In this document: in pieces, positions 26,226-34,318 of the stretch
How the letters are laid out: each line of letters opens with the position of its first letter
Position numbering within the stretch: position 1 is the first letter of the stretch
From: Bradyrhizobium sp. ORS 375
GTDB lineage: Bacteria > Pseudomonadota > Alphaproteobacteria > Rhizobiales > Xanthobacteraceae
Assembly: GCF_000239775.1 (NCBI RefSeq)
Contig: NZ_CAFI01000003.1
Coordinates: 1-34,318 of the forward strand
Direction of reading: 5' to 3'
Length of the DNA stretch: 34,318 nucleotides
Position numbers and translations under genes: made by a program
The notes under the pieces: model-generated
The model's database searches: none
What the model was told of the DNA's origin: nothing
The model's input: only the letters and a program-made list of their open reading frames with translations

Positions 26226-27314
26226 ATGACCATCCAGCTCTCGAAGTCCCCCATCGGCCTCGATGGCATCCCCGCCGCCGAGACGGTGCTCAGCCATGTC
26301 GACGGCCAGCAGGGCGAGTTGATCATCGCGGGCAACCGCGTGGCCGATCTCGCCGCCGGGACCGGCTTCGAGGGGGTGACGGCCCGGCTGTGGAGCGCCG
26401 CGACCAAGCGCAGCGTCAGCGAGGCCGACGTCCGCGCCAGCCTGGGCGCCGCCCGTCAGCGCGCCTTCGCCCGGCTGCCCGAACTGCTCGCAGCGACATC
26501 AGGGATGTCGATCATCGACGGCTTCCGCGCCGCCATCGCCGCGCTGCGCGCCGAGCCCGGTCTCGGCGACGAAGCCGCCATCGTCGGCGCCTGCCCTGTC
26601 ATCGCCGGAGCCCTGGTCCAGCGCGCCCGGGGAGCGCAGCCGATCGCGCCCAATCCCGACCTCACCCACGCCGCCGACACCCTGCGCATGGTCCGCGGCG
26701 ACACGCCCGCCGAGGGCGAGGTGGCTGCGCTCGACACCTATCTCGTCACGGTCAGCGATCACGGCATGAACGCCTCGACCTTCGCGGCCCGCGTGGTGGC
26801 CTCCACCCAGGCCGACCTGTTCGCCGCGATCACCGCCGGCTACTGCGCCCTCACCGGCCCGCTGCATGGCGGGGCGCCGGAGCCGGTGTTGGAGATGCTG
26901 AACGCGATCGGGACGCGGGAGAACATCGCACACTGGGTCGATGCGGCGCTCGGCCGCGGTGAGCGGCTGATGGGATTTGGGCATCGGATCTACCGGGTGC
27001 GCGATCCCAGGGCCGATGTGCTCAAAGCCGCGATCGAACGACTGGCGGGGAGCGGGGCGGATCTGCCGTTCGCGAGCGAGGTGGAGGGTTATATCCGCCA
27101 GGCGCTGCGGCAGAAAAATCCGGAGCGGGTGCTCGATACCAATGTCGAGTTCTTCACCGCCATCCTGCTCGATGCGCTGAAGATTCCGCGCCAGGCATTC
27201 ACGCCGATCTTCGCGGTGGCGCGGGCGGCGGGCTGGACTGCGCATGCCCGGGAGCAGCAGCGGACGGGACGGCTGATCCGGCCGAGCTCGGCCTATATCG
27301 GGCCGAAGCCATGA
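26226..27314 (+). CDS. Citrate synthase family protein (citrate/2-methylcitrate synthase-like)
   Basis: The 362-residue product starts MTIQLSKSPIGLDGIPAAET. The ATG at 26226 is supported by AGGAGAT seven bases upstream, so an earlier in-frame start at 26145 inside the operator region is rejected. Catalytic positions are His179 (DHGMNAS), His214 (LHGG) and His253 (GFGHRIY). The place of the usual catalytic Asp is taken by Glu308 in DTNVEFF. The family condenses acetyl-CoA or propionyl-CoA with oxaloacetate, but close substrates cannot be told apart here. It is divergent from the HTH-citrate synthase and probably controlled by the palindromes between them. It converges with the J-domain gene. 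Confidence 0.92.
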   Translation: MTIQLSKSPIGLDGIPAAETVLSHVDGQQGELIIAGNRVADLAAGTGFEGVTARLWSAATKRSVSEADVRASLGAARQRAFARLPELLAATSGMSIIDGFRAAIAALRAEPGLGDEAAIVGACPVIAGALVQRARGAQPIAPNPDLTHAADTLRMVRGDTPAEGEVAALDTYLVTVSDHGMNASTFAARVVASTQADLFAAITAGYCALTGPLHGGAPEPVLEMLNAIGTRENIAHWVDAALGRGERLMGFGHRIYRVRDPRADVLKAAIERLAGSGADLPFASEVEGYIRQALRQKNPERVLDTNVEFFTAILLDALKIPRQAFTPIFAVARAAGWTAHAREQQRTGRLIRPSSAYIGPKP

Positions 27315-27326
27315 ATCAACGAACGG

Positions 27327-27351
27327 CGCGCGGCAGCACGGCTGTCGCGCG
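27327..27351. terminator. Hairpin between convergent genes, likely shared terminator
   Basis: Bases 27327-27337 pair with 27341-27351 as an 11-bp GC-rich stem with one G-T wobble and a three-base loop (ACG). It fills most of the 37-base gap between the stop of the citrate-synthase gene and the stop of the J-domain gene, ending just before the latter. Neither side has a strong T tract. Confidence 0.55.
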
Positions 27352-27993
27352 TCAGCCCTTCACCACCGTCTTGAGGTAGTTGTAGGCCTTGATGATCTCG
27401 ATCAGGCGATCCTCGGTGGAGCGGTCGCCGCCATTGGCGTCGGGATGGTGCTGCTTCACCAGTGCCTTGTACTTGACCTTGACGTCCTCGAGGGTGGCGT
27501 CGGGGCCGAGGCCCATCACCTGCAGCGCCTTGCGCTCGGCGTTGAACACCTTGCGCGTCTCGGCCTTCGGTGCGGACTGCGCACCCGGACGCCAGCCGGC
27601 ACGGCCGTTGATCTCCGCGAACACGCTGAACGGATCCGACGCATCGCCGAGATCGCTCTCGGCATTGCCGGTGCCGCGCTTGCCCGCGGTGTTGGCGCCC
27701 ATCTTCCAGGTCGGGCGGTGTCCGGTCAGCGCATCCTTCTGATAGCGCGCGACCGCGTCGGCATTCATGCCGGAGAAGAAATTATAGGACTGGTTGTACT
27801 CGCGCACGTGGTCGAGACAGAAGTGCCAATACTCGCGCTGGTTCTCGCGCCCCTTGGGCGCGCGGTGCGATCCGCGGTTCGTGCAGTCCGGCCATTGGCA
27901 GGGCTGAGCCTCCTCGCGCACCGGCTGCCGCGCAGCCGTCTTCTTGGGCTTGATGCGGATGGAGTCGAAGAATTTGTTTGAATCGATCGGCAT
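27352..27993 (-). CDS. J-domain protein with N-terminal Cys/His cluster
   Basis: The 213-residue product carries a C-terminal J domain (about residues 155-212) with the HPD tripeptide at 183-185 in VKQHHPDANGG, so it should stimulate an Hsp70 (DnaK) ATPase. Unlike DnaJ the J domain is at the C-terminus and there is no G/F region or central zinc domain. The N-terminal part has CQWPDC (Cys32, Cys37) and HFCLDH (Cys59, His62), a possible metal site. It is divergent from bolA. In rhizobia I recall this gene near cobS/cobT and bolA, which would fit cofactor or Fe-S related chaperoning, but that is inference. Confidence 0.9.
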   Translation of the reverse strand: MPIDSNKFFDSIRIKPKKTAARQPVREEAQPCQWPDCTNRGSHRAPKGRENQREYWHFCLDHVREYNQSYNFFSGMNADAVARYQKDALTGHRPTWKMGANTAGKRGTGNAESDLGDASDPFSVFAEINGRAGWRPGAQSAPKAETRKVFNAERKALQVMGLGPDATLEDVKVKYKALVKQHHPDANGGDRSTEDRLIEIIKAYNYLKTVVKG

Positions 27994-28066
27994 GGCGGAC
28001 TTTGACTACGCAACGCGAAAAGCTTCAAGTCTTGACATTGCGAATACCTCAGGCGGGGACCGCCGA

Positions 28067-28095
28067 TTGACGAAAAATAATTTGATGCGTATTTC
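28067..28095 (+). promoter_or_regulatory. Possible promoter of bolA
   Basis: TTGACG at 28067-28072 and TATTTC at 28090-28095 are 17 bases apart. The -10 box ends only eight bases before the bolA ATG at 28104, so this promoter would give a transcript with almost no leader. The -10 match is partial. Confidence 0.4.
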
Positions 28096-28103
28096 CAGAG
28101 ACC

Positions 28104-28373
28104 ATGCGGACCCAGGATGCTATCATCGAAAAGTTGCGCGAAGCTTTCACTCCAGAAAGCCTCGATGTGCAGGACGAATCACATCTGCATGCGGGCCACA
28201 TGGGACACCGGCCAAGCGGTGAGACCCATTTCCGCGTGTATATTGTGTCGCAGGCCTTCGCGGGCAAGAGCCGCGTCGATCGCCACCGCCTGATCAACGC
28301 CGCATTGGCCGAGGAACTTGCCGGCTCAGTGCATGCGCTCGCGTTGCATGCGAAGGCGCCGGGCGAAGCCTGA
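28104..28373 (+). CDS. bolA: BolA family protein
   Basis: The 89-residue product shows the BolA fold: an N-terminal helix (IIEKLREAFTPESLDVQDES), the HLHAGH motif with candidate metal-ligand histidines, THFRVYIVSQAFAGKSRVDR, and RHRLINAALAEEL near the C-terminus. BolA proteins bind monothiol glutaredoxins through a shared Fe-S cluster and act in iron homeostasis or cluster trafficking; some also bind DNA. The gene is divergent from the J-domain gene and converges with the CorC-like gene 19 bases away. Which BolA subgroup it belongs to is not certain, so the symbol is at family level. Confidence 0.93.
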   Translation: MRTQDAIIEKLREAFTPESLDVQDESHLHAGHMGHRPSGETHFRVYIVSQAFAGKSRVDRHRLINAALAEELAGSVHALALHAKAPGEA

Positions 28374-28392
28374 TCCCGGCAACTCCAACCAA

Positions 28393-29697
28393 TTAGAACG
28401 CCGTACCGGCCCGGCGCGGCCGTGTCTCCTCCGTTTCTCCACGGGGCACTGGCACGATGCGCAGCGCGGTGATGCGATTGCGCTCCCGCCGCAGCACGCG
28501 AAAGCGGAAGCCGTGGAACGTGAAGCTCTGGCCGCGCTCCGGGATCGAACGCGCCTCGTGAATCACGAGACCGGCAACCGTCGTTGCCTCTTCATCGGGC
28601 AAGGTCCAGTCCATCGCGCGATTGAGATCGCGGATTGGCACCGAGCCGTCGACGACAACCGATCCATCCGGCTGCACACGGACGCCGGCGACCTGCACGT
28701 CCTGTTCGTCGGAGATATCGCCGACGATCTCTTCCAGAATGTCCTCGAGCGTGACGATGCCCTCGACCTCGCCATACTCGTCAACGACTAAGGCGAAATG
28801 CGTCTTGCGGCGTCGGAACGCCTTCAGCTGTTCCGACACCGAACGCATCTCGGGAACGAACCACGGTGGCAGCGCGAGCGAGGCGACATCGATGTGCGTC
28901 ACGTCGCCTTCGGCAGAACGGATCGCGCGCAGCAGATCCTTCGCGTGCAGCACGCCGATGATGTTCTCCGGTGTGCCGCGCCACAGCGGGATGCGCGTGT
29001 ATTCAGAGGCGAGAACCTCGCGAACCAGTTCCTCCTGCGGCAGGTCGGCATTCACCATCACCATCTCGGTGCGGTGAATCATCACGTCGGAAACCTGCAG
29101 CTCCTGGAGGTCGAGCAGGCCGCCGAGCATGTCGCGGTCCTGCTTTTCGACCTTGCCCTCGTGATGCAGCAGGTCAACGGCGCCGCGCAGACGCTCGGTC
29201 GGCGACAGGATCGGCTGGTTGGCGCCGACCTTGAAACCGATGAGGCGCATCAGCATGCGCACGATCGCTTCGATGACCGCGAGCACGGGGCCAAGCACGA
29301 TCACGGTGCCGCGCATCGGCCGTGCAACCGCGAGCGACACGCGGTCCGGCGCGTTGATCGCGATCGTCTTCGGCAGCACCTCGGCAAAAATCACGACCAG
29401 GGCCGTCATCACGCCGGTCGCATAGAGCACGCCGACCTCGCCGAACCAGGCGGTGAAGATGCCCGTCGCCAGCGCCGAGGCGGCGATATTGGCGATGTTG
29501 TTGCCGAGCAGGAGCGCGCCGATCAGCCGCTCGCGCATGTCGAACAGGCTCGACACCACGTCGGCATCGCGATTGCCCTGCTTGGAGAGCCGCAGCATCG
29601 AGGCGCGGGAGGCGCCGGTCAGCGCGGTCTCGCTGAGCGCGAAGAACGCGGAGGCGCCGAGGCAGATGATGACGATGGTGAGTGTGAGCCAGTCCAT
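28393..29697 (-). CDS. HlyC/CorC family protein (DUF21-CBS-CorC)
   Basis: The 434-residue product has an N-terminal DUF21 membrane domain with four helices and the FALSETALTGASR motif, a CBS pair at about residues 205-335 (including HFALVVDEYGEVEGIVTLED) and a C-terminal CorC_HlyC domain (about 345-425). Proteins of this CNNM/CorC class are linked to Mg2+ or Co2+ efflux; the old name hemolysin is misleading. It follows aroB on the same strand after 71 bases and is probably part of an aroK-aroB-corC-like transcript. Confidence 0.94.
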   Translation of the reverse strand: MDWLTLTIVIICLGASAFFALSETALTGASRASMLRLSKQGNRDADVVSSLFDMRERLIGALLLGNNIANIAASALATGIFTAWFGEVGVLYATGVMTALVVIFAEVLPKTIAINAPDRVSLAVARPMRGTVIVLGPVLAVIEAIVRMLMRLIGFKVGANQPILSPTERLRGAVDLLHHEGKVEKQDRDMLGGLLDLQELQVSDVMIHRTEMVMVNADLPQEELVREVLASEYTRIPLWRGTPENIIGVLHAKDLLRAIRSAEGDVTHIDVASLALPPWFVPEMRSVSEQLKAFRRRKTHFALVVDEYGEVEGIVTLEDILEEIVGDISDEQDVQVAGVRVQPDGSVVVDGSVPIRDLNRAMDWTLPDEEATTVAGLVIHEARSIPERGQSFTFHGFRFRVLRRERNRITALRIVPVPRGETEETRPRRAGTAF

Positions 29698-29768
29698 GAC
29701 GCCATGTCACTCTCGAGAGAAGCCGCCGATGATGCGTCGCCACTGCTCAACGTGGCGTAAAGCTGCGA

Positions 29769-30917
29769 TCAGCCGCGGCTGTGCAATTTGGTCTGCAGGA
29801 AGTCGCGCACCCGCGCCGGATCGACGTCCTTCGCGATGACCGCGCGGCCGATCGCTTCCATCAGGATGAAGGTGAGCTTGCCGCGCTTGACCTTCTTGTC
29901 CTGCGCCATCAAGGCCAAAAGCTGGTCGGCGTCGCCGACGCCCTCCTGGGCAAAGCCGGCGATGTCCCGCAGATGGGTTGGCAGCCCCACCGCGGCAAGG
30001 TGACGCTCGATGCGCGTGACGTCGTCGGGCGGCAGCATGCCGAGCTCGGCGGAGAACTGCGCCGCCAGCACCATGCCGACCGACACGCCCTCGCCATGGA
30101 ACAACCGGTCGGAGAACCCGGTGATCGCCTCCAGCGCGTGACCGAAGGTGTGGCCGAGATTGAGCAGCGCGCGGTCGCCGGTCTCGCGCTCGTCGCGGGC
30201 GACGACCGCCGCTTTGGCGCGACAGGAGGTCGCCACCGCATGCTCGCGCGCCGCGCCGCCCCTGACGATGTCGGCGTGGTTGGCCTCGAGCCAGGCGAAG
30301 AAGCTGGCGTCGCCGAGCAGGCCGTATTTGGCGACCTCGGCATAGCCGGCGCGGAACTGGCGCGGCGACAACGTGTCGAGCACCGCGGTGTCGGCGATCA
30401 CCAGCACGGGTTGATGAAACGCGCCGAGCAGGTTCTTGCCCTGCGGCGAATTGATCCCCGTCTTGCCGCCCACGGAAGAATCAACCTGCGCCAGCAGCGA
30501 GGTCGGCACCTGCACGAAATCGACGCCGCGGCGCAGGATCGCCGCCGCAAAGCCGGCGAGATCGCCGACCACGCCGCCGCCGAGCGCGATCACCAGATCG
30601 TTGCGCTCGATCCTGGCAGCGATCAGCGCCTCGCTGACCTTCTCCAGGCCGGCATAAGTCTTGGAGCCCTCGCCCTCTTCCACCACGACGGTGGACGTGG
30701 GGATGCCGGCCTCCGCCAGGATGGCCTCGGTCGGCTTCAGCCAGTGCGCGGCCACGGTGCGGTCGGTGACGATGGCCGTGCGCACGCCCGGCCGCAGCGA
30801 AGCGATCCGCTGACCCAGCGTCGCCAGCACGCCGCGGCCGATGACGATGTCATAGGCGCGGTCGCCGAGCGCGACGTCGACGATGATCGGATCGGAATGC
30901 TTCAGGGGGACCGTCAT
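29769..30917 (-). CDS. aroB: 3-dehydroquinate synthase
   Basis: The 382-residue product contains EGEGSKT, GGGVVGDLAGFAAA, QVPTSLLAQVDSSVGGKTGIN and LGHTFGHALEA, which form the NAD+ site and the Zn2+/substrate site of AroB. It converts DAHP to 3-dehydroquinate, the second step of the shikimate pathway, in the cytoplasm. The ATG at 30917 overlaps the aroK stop in ATGA, so translation is coupled; a longer in-frame start within aroK is rejected for that reason and because it would add about 37 residues of low-complexity sequence. Confidence 0.97.
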   Translation of the reverse strand: MTVPLKHSDPIIVDVALGDRAYDIVIGRGVLATLGQRIASLRPGVRTAIVTDRTVAAHWLKPTEAILAEAGIPTSTVVVEEGEGSKTYAGLEKVSEALIAARIERNDLVIALGGGVVGDLAGFAAAILRRGVDFVQVPTSLLAQVDSSVGGKTGINSPQGKNLLGAFHQPVLVIADTAVLDTLSPRQFRAGYAEVAKYGLLGDASFFAWLEANHADIVRGGAAREHAVATSCRAKAAVVARDERETGDRALLNLGHTFGHALEAITGFSDRLFHGEGVSVGMVLAAQFSAELGMLPPDDVTRIERHLAAVGLPTHLRDIAGFAQEGVGDADQLLALMAQDKKVKRGKLTFILMEAIGRAVIAKDVDPARVRDFLQTKLHSRG

Positions 30918-31576
30918 CGGAGCGCGCTCATGGCCTGCGGTGGATCGGGTTGAATCGGATCGGGTTGCGGGCCGTCCGGCTGCCTGGTCTCGGGCGGGGA
31001 CAGGAAGGCTTGCAGCGCCTCCAAGCAATCCTCGACGACCCGGTCATGCGGCACGTCGCGCGAGCAGATCGTGATGTCAGCCGTCTGGTAGACCGGCTCG
31101 CGCTCGCTCAACAGCCGCGCGACGGTACCTTCGGGATCGGCCGTCTGCAGCAGCGGCCGGTCGGCCCGGCGCCGGACGCGGCGCATGATGACGTCGGCGT
31201 CCGCCTTGAGCCACACCGAGACGGCCTTTTCCTGGATCCGCTGGCGCGTCTCCTCGCGCATGAAGGCCCCGCCGCCGGTCGCCAGCACCGTCGGCCCGCT
31301 TTCGAGCAGGCGGGCGATCACGCGGGCCTCGCCATTGCGGAAATAGTCCTCGCCGCGGGTTTCGAAGATTTCCGGTATGGTCATGCCGGCTGCGGTCTCG
31401 ATCTCGGTGTCCGCATCGACGAACGGCAGCCGCAGCCGCGCTGCGAGCCTGCGCCCCACGGTCGACTTGCCGGCGCCCATCATACCGACCAGCACGATCA
31501 GCCGCTTGCCGAGGCCCGCGAGTATCGCGGCCTCCGGAGCGGCAGGCCCAGGCGCTGGTTGCGTCAGATCGGTCAT
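30914..31576 (-). CDS. aroK: Shikimate kinase
   Basis: The 220-residue product has Walker A GMMGAGKS at 31-38, the shikimate-binding DAD near residue 54-56, Arg80 in DYFRNGE, the GGGA loop near 101, and the lid arginines in RRRADRPLLQ. It phosphorylates shikimate with ATP, the fifth step of the shikimate pathway. Both ends are longer than E. coli AroK: an N-terminal Pro/Ala stretch of about 20 residues and a C-terminal tail with a tandem QPDP repeat. The gene leads the aroK-aroB unit and overlaps aroB by four bases. Confidence 0.97.
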   Translation of the reverse strand: MTDLTQPAPGPAAPEAAILAGLGKRLIVLVGMMGAGKSTVGRRLAARLRLPFVDADTEIETAAGMTIPEIFETRGEDYFRNGEARVIARLLESGPTVLATGGGAFMREETRQRIQEKAVSVWLKADADVIMRRVRRRADRPLLQTADPEGTVARLLSEREPVYQTADITICSRDVPHDRVVEDCLEALQAFLSPPETRQPDGPQPDPIQPDPPQAMSALR

Positions 31577-31687
31577 CGCTCCGCTTCTAACCCAGCCCCT
31601 GCTGCTTTCAAAGGCATCCTGTTCCGCCCTGGCCCAACCCCGGAATGACCCAGCATTGGAGATCCGGCACCCGGTTGACTGGCTTCC

Positions 31688-31709
31688 CGCCGGGCTTGCC
31701 AGCCCGGCG
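31688..31709. other. Perfect hairpin in the aroK / membrane-peptide divergent region
   Basis: Bases 31688-31696 (CGCCGGGCT) pair perfectly with 31701-31709 (AGCCCGGCG) around the loop TGCC. No T tract follows on either strand. It lies between the divergent starts of aroK (31576) and the small peptide gene (31759), so it may be an attenuator-like stem or a remnant of a palindromic repeat. Confidence 0.5.
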
Positions 31710-31758
31710 CGAACATGTTGGATGAAACCGTTCCTTCCTTGGTGGCCTGCGCGACCCT

Positions 31759-31905
31759 ATGCCCAGCCTGTTCCGCTTCCTGACCGTGATCGCCGTCATC
31801 GTCGGCGTGGTCTATGGCGCGATCTACGCGCTGGCGAATTTCGTCAATCCGAAGCCGCGCGAGATGACGGTGTCGATCCCGCCGGACAAGTTCCAGAAGA
31901 AGTGA
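31759..31905 (+). CDS. Small single-pass membrane peptide, 48 aa
   Basis: An ATG at 31759 opens a 48-codon frame reading MPSLFRFLTVIAVIVGVVYG at its start: a short basic-aromatic cap, one hydrophobic helix (about residues 8-28) and a polar, proline- and lysine-rich tail ending PPDKFQKK. The pattern of one clean helix with flanking charged residues, and my recollection of similar sequences upstream of xerD in Bradyrhizobium relatives, favour a real gene. The ribosome site is weak. Function is unknown. Confidence 0.7.
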   Translation: MPSLFRFLTVIAVIVGVVYGAIYALANFVNPKPREMTVSIPPDKFQKK

Positions 31906-32076
31906 GCGACCAGGCTTCGGCCGACCGAAAAGCCACAGGGCATTGATTAAGATTTTTACGCTTCTCTGAGACGGTCCGGCGCCGCGATATCGGCCAGATT
32001 TGCAGTCACCGCTCGACGTGCCGGCGCGACTAACTCGTCCTGATTCGATCGCCTCGGACCCAGCGGAATTTACGAG

Positions 32077-33033
<957 letters not shown>

Positions 33034-33264
33034 GCCCGCCTCATACTTTCCCGCAACCAAATCCGACACCAAATCCTTGGGCGTGACGCGCCGCCCGCTT
33101 GACTTCGCGCGCGTCTGCCCCGAAAGAGCGCCATCCTGCCCGCTCTCCCGGCACGACGCCTGGACGCGGCGCACCGATCGCACCCTAAGCTCCTGAAGTC
33201 CTTCACCTTCAGGTCCGAAGGCCGAACCGATTTCGTCTCCCAGCGCTCTTCCTTCAGCTCTTCC

Positions 33265-34227
33265 ATGCCGGATCCCATGCGCAGCTACCTCGATTTCGAA
33301 AAGCCCGTCGCCGAGCTCGATTCCAAGGTCGATGAACTCCGGGCGATGGCCGCCTCCGGCACCGACATCGGCGAGGAGGTCGGCCGCATCGAGGAGAAGG
33401 CCGGCCAGGCGCTGGCCGATCTCTATGCCAATCTGACGCCGTGGCAGAAGACCATGGTCGCGCGCCACCCGCAGCGGCCGCACTTCACCGACTTCGTCAA
33501 TGCGCTGATCACCGAATTCACGCCGCTCGCCGGCGACCGCAAGTTCGGCGAGGACGCCGCCCTGCTCGGCGGCTTCGGCCGCTTCCGCGGCGAGCCGATC
33601 TGCGTGATGGGCCAGGAAAAGGGCGCCACCACCGAATCCCGCCTCAAGCACAATTTCGGCATGGCCCGCCCGGAGGGCTACCGCAAGGCGGTCCGGCTGA
33701 TGGAGATGGCCGAGCGGTTCGGCATTCCCGTGCTGTCGCTGGTCGATTCGGCCGGCGCCTATCCCGGCATCGGCGCCGAGGAGCGCGGCCAAGCCGAGGC
33801 GATCGCGCGTTCGACCGACGCCTGTCTGGCGCTGGGCGTGCCCAACGTTGCGATCATCACCGGCGAGGGCATGTCGGGCGGCGCGATCGCGCTGACCACC
33901 GCCAACAAGGTCCTGATGCTGGAGCACGCGATCTACAGCGTGATCTCGCCGGAAGCCGCCTCCTCGATCCTCTGGCGCGACGGCACCAAGGCGCAGGAAG
34001 CCGCCAACAGCATGAAGATCACCGCCCAGGACATGCTGCGCTTCGGCGTGGTCGACACCATCCTGAAGGAGCCGGTCGGCGGCGCCCACCGCGACCCCGC
34101 CGCGATGATCGCGGCGACCGGCGAGGCGATCGCCCAGGCCTTCGACGAGATGAAGGGCCTCGACGCCGACGCCATCCGCAAGCAGCGCCGGCAGAAGTTC
34201 ATCGAGATCGGCCGCAAGCTCGGCTGA
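33265..34227 (+). CDS. accA: Acetyl-CoA carboxylase carboxyltransferase subunit alpha
   Basis: The 320-residue product starts MPDPMRSYLDFEKPVAELDS and contains the AccA core PEGYRKAVRLMEMAERFGIP, SLVDSAGAYPGIGAEERGQA and GEGMSGGAIAL, the crotonase-type carboxyltransferase fold. With AccD it transfers the carboxyl group from carboxybiotin to acetyl-CoA, the first committed step of fatty-acid synthesis. The start at 33265 has no clear Shine-Dalgarno sequence; a second ATG at 33277 (MRSYLDF) is possible. It follows xerD after 231 bases. No terminator is visible in the 91 bases left in the window. Confidence 0.97.
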   Translation: MPDPMRSYLDFEKPVAELDSKVDELRAMAASGTDIGEEVGRIEEKAGQALADLYANLTPWQKTMVARHPQRPHFTDFVNALITEFTPLAGDRKFGEDAALLGGFGRFRGEPICVMGQEKGATTESRLKHNFGMARPEGYRKAVRLMEMAERFGIPVLSLVDSAGAYPGIGAEERGQAEAIARSTDACLALGVPNVAIITGEGMSGGAIALTTANKVLMLEHAIYSVISPEAASSILWRDGTKAQEAANSMKITAQDMLRFGVVDTILKEPVGGAHRDPAAMIAATGEAIAQAFDEMKGLDADAIRKQRRQKFIEIGRKLG

Positions 34228-34318
34228 GCCGGGGGACGCTGCTGCCGGGCCGGTCGCGCTCGCGGTTTTGTGAGTCTTTCCAGCCGTTTGGCCGCATTTC
34301 GGCCCCGCCGCCGGGGTC

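Overview
The window reads as a chromosomal segment of a high-GC alphaproteobacterium, most likely Bradyrhizobium or a close relative such as Rhodopseudomonas. The basis is GC-rich codon use, protein sequences that look like Nitrobacteraceae orthologues (for example the S21, L28, CobS/CobT and AccA chains), and remembered rhizobial gene neighbourhoods: rpmB next to a DUF3108 protein and a SUV3-like helicase, cobS/cobT near a J-domain protein and bolA, aroK-aroB next to a CorC-type gene, and xerD next to accA. No database search was possible, so genus is an inference. I see no tRNA, rRNA, insertion sequence, prophage or CRISPR array.

Layout. 1-4438 (minus): a large SUV3-like helicase that runs off the left edge, then a secreted DUF3108 protein. 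4857-5381 (plus): promoter, rpmB and a terminator. 5611-9021 (plus): a stand-alone DUF2235 alpha/beta-hydrolase and an OafA-type membrane acyltransferase with a C-terminal SGNH domain. 9053-11013: small genes, including a cold-shock protein, rpsU with a TTG start, and two short charged proteins that share a motif. 11226-16460 (minus): a complete peptide-type ABC importer (binding protein, two permeases, one fused double ATPase) with a palindromic repeat between the binding protein and the permeases. 16760-19670 (minus): a small membrane protein, a luciferase-like flavin monooxygenase and a YqjM-type ene-reductase. 19769-23952 (minus): a phytase-like exported protein, cobT and cobS, with a second palindromic repeat between cobT and cobS. 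24246-27314: a DedA membrane protein and two divergent citrate-synthase homologues, one carrying an N-terminal DNA-binding domain. 27352-31576: a J-domain protein with a Cys/His cluster, bolA, a CBS/CorC protein, aroB and aroK. 31759-34227 (plus): a 48-residue membrane peptide, xerD and accA.

Most genes are housekeeping: ribosome, shikimate pathway, aerobic cobalt insertion into cobalamin, chromosome dimer resolution and fatty-acid synthesis. The parts most worth a second look are the divergent citrate-synthase pair, whose intergenic region is a cluster of TTGATCA-type palindromes overlapping the start of the HTH-citrate synthase fusion; the two palindromic repeats inside minus-strand gene clusters, whose arms differ by compensatory changes; the two small proteins with a common basic helix motif; and a terminator whose loop holds the stop codon of the convergent gene.
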